Source of the DNA: Prostheceraeus crozeri
Taxonomy: Eukaryota > Platyhelminthes > Polycladida > Euryleptidae
Direction: 5' to 3'
DNA length: 64,000 nt
Assembly (NCBI GenBank): GCA_907163375.1
Contig: CAJQUW010004793.1
Location: 304,316 to 368,315 of the forward strand
The first letter of the stretch is position 1. Every line of letters starts with the position of its first letter. The translations under genes were made by a program, and so were the position numbers. Below, in pieces: positions 20,991 to 32,300 of this stretch. Below the pieces are notes generated by a model. It saw only the letters and a program-made list of their open reading frames with translations. It was not told the DNA's origin and ran no database searches.

Positions 20991-21195
20991 CTTGAATTGA
21001 CTTGAATCGCTAAAGTCAATGTTAAAATTACTCAAATCAACAAAAGTTCAATTCAGGCATTCAATTGCTAATTTTTAATGTCATGAATTTCATTTCAAGC
21101 ATGCACTTTCTCATTTCTAATGTCTAATTGCTAACGACAGAAAAAATTGAAGTCACATATCTCAATTCATGAAAAATATTCGCAATTCCTTGATG

Positions 21196-21460
21196 GATAG
21201 TTATATATAAACCAATTAAGTTCCGCTTGTCGACTGACAATTGTGCAAATATGCCAAGAAATCGCATCTCCTTGGTTGATAAAAAAAGATTTGTTGCAGC
21301 ATATGAGCGTGATGAAGATTATGTAGAGACGGCTAGACTTGTATATCAAGTGATGGCATCAACCATGAATAGATTAACGATGCACTCCGTTTTCAGGAAA
21401 TGCATGAATATTTGGATAATATTTTTTGCTATTTTGTGCGATATAGAATAAAAGATAAAG
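21196..21460 (+). pseudogene. Internally deleted Tc1/mariner-superfamily transposase fragment
   Basis: A TATA-like GTTATATATAAACC (about 21198-21211) precedes an ATG at 21251. It opens MPRNRISLVDKKRFVAAYER DEDYVETARLV (shown in two pieces), a helix-turn-helix start like that of some Tc1/mariner-superfamily transposases. The frame then jumps to about 20 unrelated-looking residues and a stop at 21451, overlapping an AATAAA at 21447. The catalytic domain is absent, so this looks like a deletion derivative keeping promoter, first exon and poly(A) signal. Family assignment is tentative. Confidence 0.5.
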
Positions 21461-22515
21461 ATAGACAAGCTATACTTATAATATATACTTATATACTTAT
21501 AATATCTTCCTGATATGATTTCATGAAATTCTGTTGACTATTTTAGATGCAATTACGAAATTTTGAAAAGTTATTGTTTGAATTTTGTTTATGATGTTTA
21601 TAGCAACAAGATCAACTTAGAATGAAAAACTGATTCCACCATCGGATGATGCATACCCAAAATAGATATACTTTATCATTCTATGTCATATAAGTTGATG
21701 GTTATGAAGATCATAGGGGGCATCCCTAATACTTCTCCGACAAGAAAAAGCCTAGAGGAAATAGGGTCACAAAATCATCAGCATAAATATGTTGGTAAAT
21801 AATAGGGCCTACACTGAATCAACTGGGAAATTTTCTTTCAAGAAAATCAAGCGTTTACATTTGATTTTAGTTTACTTATCATCGTTTTGATAATTTTACA
21901 ATTGGATTGAGGCAAATCTTCAAAGTTATCTTACATCTCAGCTCATTAATGAATTATCTCAAAACAAACCGCATTTATATCTTTGATTTGAGATAATTAA
22001 TGACTGAATATCGCATCCTTACACATGAATTGGAAAATCTTTACACCTTTTCCAATCCATGAACAATAATTGTCAATTCAATAGTAAAATTTTTCAGGAC
22101 AAATGCAATCTTCAATTTTGACTTGAGACAATTGATAAATGTCATGAAATTCACTGATTTTGCATTCATGTGTCTCAATTCAAGAGTAAAATTCTCAAGT
22201 CATTGATTATTTTCTCAAGTCATCAAATAACATTCTTACTTTACAATTAGCATTATGACAGAAATATTTTACAGGGCCATCTGGTTTTTCAGGAGCTTAT
22301 CCAGTTGTTTATCCAAAAGAAAAATAAAAAATGCCAACTTTCTCGTTGAACTCTTTTTCATTTTACGTGAACACCACCGCGCCACTTGAAGGCCAACGGC
22401 CGACAATTCTGTGCAGCTTGTGCATTTCTTAATTATTAATGCATTGCTTAATTCATTATTTTATTGATCGTAAAATTAAAAAGGGTGCAATAAAAGCAAG
22501 ACTGCCCAGATTTAT
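21461..22515. other. AT-rich spacer with short degenerate repeats
   Basis: No gene. Several diverged copies of ATGTCATGAAATTCA- and TTGAGACAATTGA-like words recur here and at 21060-21130. The word CTTTACACCTTTTCCAAT (22069) occurs inverted at about 26180 on the other side of PLE no. 1, so the PLE may have inserted into an older element. Confidence 0.35.
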
Positions 22516-22738
22516 TTTAGAATGAAAACTATTCATTTTGAGGGTCAAACATGTTTCAAGCAAAATTGCTCATCATCAGTGACAGAAGAAACAGATGTTG
22601 CAACAAAATGGAGCTTATATTGTATACAAAAGAAGGAAAGGGAGAAAAAACATTCCGTCAGTTCATAGGTCGTCGGTACATTTGTAGTGCATGGATTAGC
22701 CAGAGTTCTAACTGCGTCACAAGTTGAATATTCATCAA

Positions 22739-23122
22739 TTATTCGTCATTTATTTCGCGAATATGCATAGCTTCAGCCAACTTTGTCAACCACGGCTTAG
22801 TTCTATAATTAATTCTAAAATTCGCTTTGCTCGGAAAGTGTTCGTGCATGCCAATTTCAGAAGCAGGTCTACCTTTCATGTGTTCATTTATCCAAGTAAT
22901 AAAATGTCTTCTTGTTTCTCCTATGTAGCACTTATTGCAACACTCATATTTATAAACAATTGAAGAAAGTAAGAAACAAGGGATTTTATCTTTGTTCGGA
23001 ATTAGCATACTAGTTTTTAAAGTTTTAAATATTGGAAAAATACGGGAGTTTTTCAGACGAACATTAATTTGTTTGATGCCGGTAAGGAATTCGCTACAAA
23101 AGGACGAATTGTAATTTGTCAT
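22739..23122 (-). pseudogene. PLE no. 1 GIY-YIG endonuclease domain
   Basis: A 127-codon frame with VYKYECCNKCYIGETRRHF, a CxxC pair in front of the YIG strand, then WINEHMKGRP and a helical end (LTKLAEAMHIREIND). The nuclease is thought to cut target DNA during PLE insertion. It lies in a different frame from the RT and its end falls inside the left inverted arm. Confidence 0.8.
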
Positions 23123-23362
23123 TAAAAAGATTTTAGTTTTTCCTTGATTATCGCTAGATGGTGGATTTCTAATGCACTCTTCTACTTTTGGTAAATGTTA
23201 TCAAATTCTCTTTCAGTATAGCCATTTAGAAGGAAAGAATTTTTCAATTTCTCTATACATTGCTTGAGGATTAGATTGATTAGGATACACTTTACATCGA
23301 TAGGATTCCTTTACATTGATTAGGATCACTACAAAGTTTGACAGCTCTGTAAATCAAGCTTC

Positions 23363-24112
23363 TCATAGCAGACATTTTGTATTTGTAAGGACAGTAAAAA
23401 TGGCAGGTGTGCATAAATCAATGTTCGTTTGCTTCATTTTCCAAATAGTGGTAATTTTCTTATTTTTCAAAGATATCGTTAAGTCAAGAATATCAATAGA
23501 ATTATTGACAGAATGCTCAATGGTCAACTTTATTGATGGAATTAAAGAATTAATAAAATCATAGAAATTGTCACAGTCAATATAATTTTCGAAACAGATA
23601 AGAATGTCGTCAACGTAACGGATATACATCAATGGCTTTATGTCGAAGTGGGAAATTTCTTTTTCTATCATGTCCATGGCGAATGCGGCCATAACTGGAA
23701 CGAGATTTGAGCCCATCGCTAAACCTTCGTGTTGTTCGTAAATTTTATCATTAAAGATAAATGGAGCATTTTTACACGACATTTTCAATAATTGTTTTAA
23801 AATTTCTTTAGAGAATGGGATAGCATCATCATCTATAGACTGAGCGATGTGGTTAATAGTTCTGTCAAGGGGGATATTAGTAAATAAGCTACTAACATCG
23901 AAACTATAAAACTTCATATGGTTATTCCGAATTTTTAATTTCATCAATTTTTCTTTTACTTCGAAGCTATCTTCAACCGAGAACTTGTTTGGGACCAATT
24001 GAATTAATAGCTTATCTAAATATTTAACAACGTTTATGCTGTAACAAATACACATGGATGAAATTGGTCTAAATGGGGGATCATTCATGTTTTTGTGTAC
24101 TTTAGGCAGCAC
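23363..24112 (-). pseudogene. PLE no. 1 reverse transcriptase
   Basis: A 249-codon frame with complete RT motifs. KVHKNMNDPPFRPISS opens it; FDVSSLFTNIPLD (catalytic Asp at residue 72), EGLAMGSNLVPVMAAFAMDM and YIRYVDDILICFEN (catalytic YVDD at 166-169) follow, then SIDILDLTISLKNKKI. Motif order and the FTNIP signature are specific to Penelope-like reverse transcriptases, which are related to telomerase. Active-site residues are all present. The frame ends early, before the nuclease domain. Confidence 0.85.
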
Positions 24113-24258
24113 ATACAGCCGTGCTGGAGAGCTTCCAGTACTGCGAAAACTGTCATAAAGATCAGTAGAAAGTTTATTTTCGGATTTCAGCTTTCGCAGT
24201 TGACGATTAAACTTTAATGAATATTTTTATGATGACTCTTATGATTATTTTATTTTTA

Positions 24259-25133
24259 TTATGACTCTTTTTTAATGAATATTTTGTGATCTACCTCATC
24301 ACATATTTTTCTGAATTTCGAACCATCATTCACGATGGTATTCATTTTATTTATATACACTGGTCTATCAATGATGAAGCTGACATTTCCATAGTCAAAT
24401 CGGCTGATATTAATGTCTTTGTCCTTCGACAGACTTTTTAACGCTTTAAACTTTTCTGCAAGAGCGTGTGGTATTTTATCTTTTCTATTTAAAGAGTTAT
24501 GACAAACATTTCTAAGCTTCGATCTAATAAAATCTTTATCCTCGTTAGATAGAGATTCAAAATGCTTGATTTGCTGAAGACAAATTTCAGCATTTATTTT
24601 CGAGGTTATCTTTTTATTTTCATTAGGCCAATTCATGTTCATACCGCACTGTAAAGCATCTAATTGAACTTTCGAAAAGCTTTTAGAAGAGTTATTGATT
24701 ACAGTGTTTTAACTTTGAATTGCCTATCACTAGTTTGACGGGTTGACAAAGTTGCAAGCTTTTTAGCATGTCGCAGTTTGATCTTACCAATTTGTCCTTT
24801 GATTTGGTGTTGAACTATCGTCTCATAACACTTTTTGTGATAGTCATTGGCATACTTGTTCAGCTCTTCATCAACCTGAGAGGATAAATTTCCTAGATCT
24901 CTTTCAGTGTCCTTCAGAATTCTTCGCAACGTTTTCAACTGTCCGGGGGACAGAAGATATTGATGTTGTCTTAATTCTGGTGGCATATGACAACGAAGAA
25001 AATTCGGGATCAGTTTCCGTTCCAAGCATTGCTTTAGAAAGGACACTTTTACGACTTTCTCCTTCTTGAGTGTGATCTTCCTCAGGGTATGCATATTCGC
25101 GAGATTAATGACGAATAATTGATGAATATTCAA
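24259..25133 (-). pseudogene. PLE no. 1 N-terminal region
   Basis: Two frames (25133-24699 and 24642-24259). The first has VSFLKQCLERKLIPNFLRCH and a long charged coiled helix (LKTLRRILKDTERDLGNLSS), the pattern of PLE N-termini. The second has IPHALAEKFKALKSL and ISRFDYGNVSFIIDRPVYIN, the divergent counterpart of the conserved R-x-D-K-G-N approach motif before the RT. The first frame begins inside the right inverted arm. Confidence 0.75.
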
Positions 25134-25340
25134 CTTGTGACGCAGTTAGAACTCTGGTTAATCCATGCACTACAAATGTACCGACGACCTATGAACTGAC
25201 GGAATGTTTTTTCTCCCTTTCCTTCTTTTGTATACAATATAAGCTCCATTTTGTTGCAACATCTGTTTCTTCTGTCACTGATGATGAGCAATTTTGCGTG
25301 AAACATGTTTGACCCTCAAAATGAATAGTTTTCATTCTAA

Positions 25341-27421
25341 GATAAAAAGGGGTGATCAAGAAAGTTGGCAATTTTTCATTTTCTCCTAGAAAAACGAAAA
25401 ACTTGAAGATTAATGCATGTACACTACCTAGGCATTGCAACACCAATAATCTAATCATTGCTCAAGCAATAGGCCAATTCATTATTCGTATTTGAGCTTG
25501 ATTGTGATTTCTATATTTCTTTAATGAAATAAAATTAAAATATCAACTTAATTGAATCTGGAGCTTTGTTGAATAAATATTGTAGTCAAAATACCTGACG
25601 ATAAAATGAAGTATCCTAATGAATCACATATTTCAAAATTAAGAGTTACGCGTGATTAATGTTTTCTGTTAAACAGTTATAAGATTCAATTTACTGTACA
25701 TGTATGCTACTAAATATGTCTCACATTGCCTTCGGTAACAGAAGAAGTGGACTGTTCCGCCCATTCGTATGAAAGATGCAGTACGCTGTTAATGGGATTG
25801 CTGTGCAGTTCATGTCGAATTTCTGTTATTAGTCGTCTAAACTCCAATTGTTCTGATCGTCTCACGTGCTATCACGTGCGTGGCATCTTTAATTAAAAAG
25901 TTGATATAATTCAGACTGTTATCATATTTGAAGTTGCGTTGATTGCTGAACATAGTTGACAGCTCTTGGTTTGACAAAGTTGACTGGTTTGTAAGAAATG
26001 ATCGTTTAATCTAAATTCGAAATGAGATATTTTGAATAGGCAAGTCAGTTGCACAACTAAACAACTGAACTGAGATTCCTTAATTTAGAAATGATATTCT
26101 TTGTTGATGATGTAGGTTCTTTAGTGCTAAATACAACTGAATTGAGTAAATTTACTATCAGATTTAGTCAGTTGATACTTGAATTGGAAAAGGTGTAAAG
26201 CAAAAGACATTACTGTGCATTTTGCTTTTAAGCTCTCTTTTTCCAGCATTGTCAATCGTTTCATTTCAATGGAGTTATTAAATGCATCGGCAACCATTCA
26301 AGCTGTTTTGAAGTGTGAAATGCCTGTAAAGCTGTTGGCATGTCATTCGCAGGTTTACAAAATTATAGGCCATTTTTATATCACACGCTTGCATCTGCTA
26401 TCTGAGCCTCAATCTTCTTGTAAGGTTTCTAAACTTTCGCATCATCTCTAGCAAACCGTAGATAGACAGCAGCATTGTTGGCTCACTTGTCCTAATAAAA
26501 CATGAGGATGCATATCAACCAGTCTATATTTTGCACATCGATTAGTAGGATCTCAAATACAGTTGAAAGACATAATGCATTTGAAAGTTCAAAAGCACTG
26601 TTTGAAGAACATGGGAACTGCAGTTATGAAAAATGTTTTTGCAAGCATGGTTTAAAGACTTTTATAAAAACAAGTTTTTTTAACTGTGTTTATGCGTTTA
26701 TAACAGATAACGAATTTCATTCAAAAGCGTGGTATTTAAATTATATTAATAAATTGAAATTATTGCATTAATTTTTCGAACAATTCGACGTGTGGTTATA
26801 ACAAAATACGAAAAATATTCTAAAGTTATTTGAACAGAATAATTCTTTCGCCGGTCTTGCCGCTTCAGCTGTATCATTTACATTACAAAAATATTTCAAA
26901 GATAAATTCAAAGTTGTGATAATACTATCAAAGCCAAATCGCATTTCGTAGTCAAGATATCTCTCTCATATGCTGAATACTGTATGTAGTTGCTAGAAGT
27001 AGAAATCTTTTTAGGTTGGAAATTACTATGATATCGCTAATTCCGGCAAATTCAGTGAATTAAATTCTTTTCTGTGTTAATTAATTGTTCATTGTTTGCG
27101 TTTCTTATTTCTGCTGATTCGGCTATTTGTCTTGTAAATGCATCGCTGTTGTAAACTTTGACAATATTCACCTTGAATTTCGCTATTTTGGCTTCATGTC
27201 TTTCTTTACAATGTTTCCACAAAAAAAGTAAAATAATAAATAAAGATTATTAAAAATTATTTTTCTGTTGTAATTGTTGAATAATTGTTTAATTTCACAA
27301 GTAACTCCACTTTTGTTACAAGGACCGTAACCTCCTGATTGGCATATAGAACATCATCGATCTTTACATTAATGTCTTTTCAACGGATTTGATTTTTGCA
27401 ATTTTCTTTTTAAAAAGGCTT
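25341..27421. other. AT-rich intergenic DNA, no gene supported
   Basis: Two 89-90-codon plus-strand frames (26179-26451 and 26502-26771) show no domain, signal or codon pattern. No splice-supported exon was found. Confidence 0.35.
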
Positions 27422-28030
27422 TTACCACATTTTCATTATGCGTATTTCACGTTTCATGATTTTTCTTAACTCGGAATTCGAAAATGATGGCACAAATAAT
27501 ACAGAATCAATATTTCCTTTTCTAAACCACTTTGACTTTTTATATTGTTTGTTCTTCACTCTTCCACGTTTTCTCCAGCTTCTTGGTCTATTCATTGATT
27601 GACTACCTAATTCGTCTCTCTTTACAATGTCGTCATATGCTTTTGATACTGAGGGATTCAAATCTACTCCGAATGTTTGAAAATAACCAGAAAACTGGAT
27701 CCTTTTCATCATTTCAGATACATGGTCTGCTGTTTGTTTTCATGGCAATAAAGGACTGCAATTTAACATCACTCTCAATAGTTCTTGAGTCAAAACAGTA
27801 CGCTTTACTGTCACTGACTGTAAAGAATTCGTATGAATAACTAATTGTGATGATACTTCTTTCATATAGAATTTATGCAAAAAATATATATAATAATAAT
27901 ATACTTTTTTTAGCTGCACTTTAACATTCGGTGCACGTTTACTTAAAATGAGAAATACACAAAGCGCCCATAAAATCTGACAAATCGAGAAATAAGCGTG
28001 ATAGAAGAGAAACAGCAAGAATCCTTGCTA
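27422..28030 (-). pseudogene. Retroelement ORF fragment, family uncertain
   Basis: Minus-strand coding similarity runs over two frames. It starts near 27870 with KEVSSQLVIHTNSLQSVTVK and RTVLTQELLRVMLNCSPLL, then HVSEMMKRIQFSGYFQTFGV, and ends with a basic region and SVLFVPSFSNSELRKIMKRE. I remember this order (S-x-L-V-I, then K-R-x-x-L-x-Q-E, then S-G-Y, then F-V-P-x-x-x-x-S-E-L) from multi-copy RT-bearing elements in invertebrate genomes, lying downstream of the RT. No RT is visible next to it, so the family stays open. Confidence 0.45.
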
Positions 28031-29185
28031 TTTCAAATATTCTTCCATAGGATATTAATCTTTTCAGTTACTGTCCAAACTTTTAAATCGAGTATTGCCA
28101 CTTTTTTATTAACATGTTCAGAAGGGTAATCAATTTCAAATTGAATATTTTCATACTGTTAGCTACATTGAGCATCAATTCCATTGTTCGTTCCTTTCTG
28201 TCTTCATTTAGTCTCTTTCAAATGTCACTTCATCAAATGCCAATGTATTGTTTACAAACTCACTACCAAGTGGTGAAGGTACCGCCACTATGTTGATATC
28301 ATACACATATCTCTTATACATTTTTATATATACCTAAATCGCTTGCAATCTTCAAAAAGGTGCTATCCCACCAATCTAGGTGTCGCACCAAAAGGAAAGA
28401 TCAATCGAGCAATTGTGAATTCAAAAAAATGTTCTATAATTCTTTCGATCAGACTTTTCAATTTTTCTCAAAATTTCAATTTATTGCTGAAGCCACATTT
28501 TTATCCGGATTTCATGAAAACTCACGGAGTGATCAGGAACCATAATGCAATCATATGTGCTAACTTGTTTGATAAGACAGCAATTATCATTTTCAAAATC
28601 TCGTAAAACGGCCAAAATGTCCGTCTGACCGAGATTACGAAATTATTGGTCAGAGGACACAAGTAATACATAGTGCAAATACAATATCTTGTACAAATGA
28701 CTCATTTGGTGTGGTCGCCACTATGATTTTCGAGTTCTACATAAAAAATTGAGCATATAGAGCCTATGCAAATTTTCGTAGTTGAAAAGACAAAAATTTT
28801 CTACATATTAATACACTTCCATGCATATAAATTCTGTCTTACGGCTTTGCTCTGAAAATTGAACCATGAAGGTGCTGTAACACCTTTTATTTTCACATTG
28901 CATTTCGTTACTGTTCTATGTTAGTATGACCTACCCGGGAACATTTCGGAGTTTGGTGGAGAGTGATGGGAAATGTGTAGTGGCAGAGAATCGTATATTG
29001 GAATTTTGATGACTATCAGACAATCATCTGTCATAATTTCCATCAATTTTCACAATGTCATTTCCGTTATCAAAAGCCTCATTTCCTTTGAAATGACATC
29101 ACAGGCGCCTTAGTGGGAAACTGGCCATCATTCGTGCAGGTAAAGCTGCATCTGCACCACACATATTCATTTTAACAGTGTAGTA
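28031..29185. other. Upstream region of the astacin gene
   Basis: No separate gene. A TATA-like CATATAAATT lies near 28825. A TTTTAACAG at about 29171-29179 could be an acceptor for a 5' leader exon. Either would place the start of the astacin transcript here; neither is certain. Confidence 0.3.
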
Positions 29186-29381
29186 TTGTCCCCGACCGTC
29201 CTCAACGGCCAAGAAATGACTTGTTATTTATCAAAGCTGCTTCGAATAGTGTTCAGTATTCTTTTACTCGTTGCAATCGACGCTTTTGAGAAGAATCATT
29301 TGTCAAAGCGTCAAGCTGTTAATACTGAAGATCAACTGTGGCCGAGGAAGACCATCTACTATCAATATGATTATGAATTCT
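29186..29381 (+). CDS. Astacin exon 1: signal peptide, short pro-region, start of protease
   Basis: Two in-frame ATGs, 29186 and 29216. I prefer 29216: its context is CAAGAAATGA and it puts the basic-hydrophobic signal (CYLSKLLRIVFSILLLVAID) at the very start. Then FEKNHLSKRQ, with a dibasic processing site, and NTEDQLWPRKTIYYQYDYEF, the usual mature N-terminal strand. It ends in phase 1 before GTGAGT at 29382. Confidence 0.85.
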
Positions 29382-32300
29382 GTGAGTATTTGATTCTGAT
29401 TCTCATCAAACTTTAATATAGGCTCATTGGTCAGAGCTTCCATTTAGAAGAGTTTGATTCCCTTAATGCAATGAATCGATGAAATATACAGAACTTCAAA
29501 TTGTCGAAGATCTTCTGAGATCGTCAAAAATTCTAAAAATGAATAAATATCTGTTATACCATGAACATCCGATCCAAGGAGAGCAACAATGGAGATCAAG
29601 GGTCAGCCATTGACAAGAATGCACAGCTCTTATTAAATATTTGGGTTCCATGGTGAATGCGGGAGTGACATCATATGCCGTGTTAAATGTGGATGGAACA
29701 GTCGGAAGAAACTCATCCCACTCCTGTGTGATAAAAGAATTTCTCTCAAGATCAAGAGCAAGGTTTACTCTTCAATGGTTAGACCAGCCATCCTGTATAG
29801 TTCTGAGTGTTCCCCCCTTGAGTGCATGAACTCCATCACGTTGCTCAGATGCGGATGATAAGGTAGATGCAAGGCTACACACGGTTGGATCCAAGACCAA
29901 TGATGACATAAGAGTAAATGTAGAGATCGCCCCAGTCAAGAAGTTGCAGGATCGAAAAGGTTTACATGGCTTGGACATATACAGCGTCGTGAGGAGAGCT
30001 GTTCCCTTGACGCACCGTGCATGCGAGTGGAAGGAATAAGAGTCGAGGCTGTAGAAATCCTGGTTGGCAACTGTGAACGCCGATATGAAGTCGAAGGAGG
30101 GATGCCACGATGGTGAACAACCAAGCACAATGGAGAAGGAGGACTGAACCTACCCTGGGATACGCGGGACATGAGTCGTCAAGGTGAACAATACCATTAG
30201 CAGATGCGAGACATAATGATTCGATCATCTGAGTTGCTGAAAATCAGATTCATATCCGATACCATTAAGCATGCAATTACTTTTATGAATATTCATAATT
30301 ACCGCATAGAACATGTCTTTCTCGTCATCAGAATTATCATAATTATTTAGTCTCTAGTCATCCTCTGCATTGCAGGCCGAATTCAAAGTTCCTACCTATA
30401 CGTGCATTCTTGACAAGTCTGCTCCAATTCTATACAGTCTCTGTTTTCTTATTTGGTTTCACATGACAAATTCATGGCGTGCTTTCTTAAATTAAACTAG
30501 AAACGCTGAGCTATCGAAAGAGTGGTAAATGTGGCCATTAATCTGAGATAATGATAATGTGATCATTTCGCTAAACTCCAGGAATTAGTCAATTTAAGAA
30601 TATTCTAATTTAATCATTGCTTTCAAAATTAAAAATTCTATTTCAGTGGAAGCGTTTTACGACCCTGGCTTCTAAGAATATTTATAAAACTCTGACTTTC
30701 AGGAGCAAAATATCCAACTGTCCAACCCATGAAGTCTGAGGATAGCTTTCATTACCACAATGTTCGATGACCGATATAACTAATATACATGTACATGTCT
30801 TAACACTAAATGATAAATAACTTCTAGCGTCGGCGGCATCGTGTTTCCATTCTTCTTTGTACATGTATCTGAGTACTTCTGTATAATCGTCCTACGTCAT
30901 GCACCTACGTGCTCTTATAATGCAAATCAATCAGTAATGATAGCAAGAGGGATTTTGTGAGACTTAAAAGCTCGTGCTGTATAGAAAAGAGTCAACGTCA
31001 AATGTCTTCTCTAGATGTTTGCCAGTTTTCCAATGCAACAGCTAAGTAATAATCTCCGAATAAAATTTTGGTACAGTGTTACTTGGAATTCCTCGAAATT
31101 TTCGAATACACATTTTTGATTGCTATTTATGCGTTGATAATATCATTCTTAACTGCACTCAGTCTCAATAAGCCTTCCTCAAGCTGTGTACTCTGTACTC
31201 AAAAGTAGACCGCCCAAACGTAATTGTGGATCATTAATCATCATTCATAAATAATAGATTTAGTAAGAATCAACTTCATGGTTACATTGTCTACATGTAA
31301 AAATGCATGAATTGTGAAAGTTAAATTAGGAATGGACTGTGTGCTATGTGTACATGTCTTTGTAATTTTAGTGGTACCGGTAAACCAGGTTTACCTCTGA
31401 TTGTTACCCACTTCATGGAGTTGATCAATAAACAAATCCACCACGTTTGGAGCAGATTAACAAATGCGTTGTTGCCTACTGATGTTTGCAAAGATACGTT
31501 GGAGCATATTTCAATTAAAATGGATTTTCAACACTTAAATTTTTTTTAATATTGTTGATTTTTAAAAAATCGTCCCAGTCATGTTGTTGTTATTGAACCG
31601 TAAACCAATTGCAGTCAAAACAGTAAAATGATTCGGACACATTCTCGTAATCAACCAATTCTTACTTTTAACTTTCAATTTTAGCTTCACGTGAGAGGAA
31701 TAACATAGCCAAAGCTATGAAAGAATGGGAAGCATTTACATGTGTCAAATTTAAAGAAGCTGGATATGATAGTGTGGCGCACGCTGCCCGATTCGTCAGA
31801 AATGAAGGCGGGTGAGTTACATGCGTGACCTTTGTACCTGGACTGGGACCTCTAATGCCTCTATTGCTTTATGAAGACAAACGGTTAAATGACTCAATCT
31901 CCAGAAACAGGAACAAAAATCAACTGTAATTTCGGACTACTTGACGGTTCAGAGCGCATAATTAGATTGCTTCAGCGTGTAACTTTGTTGATTCAAAACG
32001 ATGACACATGGAGGAAATTACTAAATGGGCAAAAAGAAATATTTAATGCCTTACAAAAATAGGAACGTAGACGTGCGTCGCCTGAAGATTCTGTGAATTC
32101 CTTCAAACTGCTCTGATCGCTACGATTCCTGCAGATTCGAAGAATTCAGATCATTGCGCAATGCTTTCTCGATAATGTTGGTCCTTCCGGTCATCATCAA
32201 AAAAGATAGCAGGCGCACGAAAAATGCTCACAAGCTTTTTTTTGTCTGTCTCAATTTAGCGTACTCTCAATTCTAGTCAAACAGAAGAGGAGACGACCTG

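Larger units (their letters stand above)
22516..25340 (-). mobile_element. Penelope-like element no. 1 with 250-bp inverted arms
   Basis: Arms 22516-22768 and 25089-25340 are inverted repeats of about 250 bp with few differences. The minus strand between them carries all PLE parts in order. Short matching words (TGCCAACTTTCT type) at about 22331 and 25360 continue the symmetry outside the arms, with about 150 bp extra on the left. Inverted terminal duplications like these are known for PLEs. The open blocks are longer and cleaner than in PLE no. 2, but the coding region is split by at least three frame or stop changes. Confidence 0.85.

Noticed and set aside
26179-26771. Two ~90-codon frames as host exons
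   Set aside because: No conserved pattern, signal or splice sites of the right phase.
30637-30675. Alternative astacin exon with early stop
   Set aside because: Only a nine-codon extension after a plausible acceptor, with no supporting conservation.
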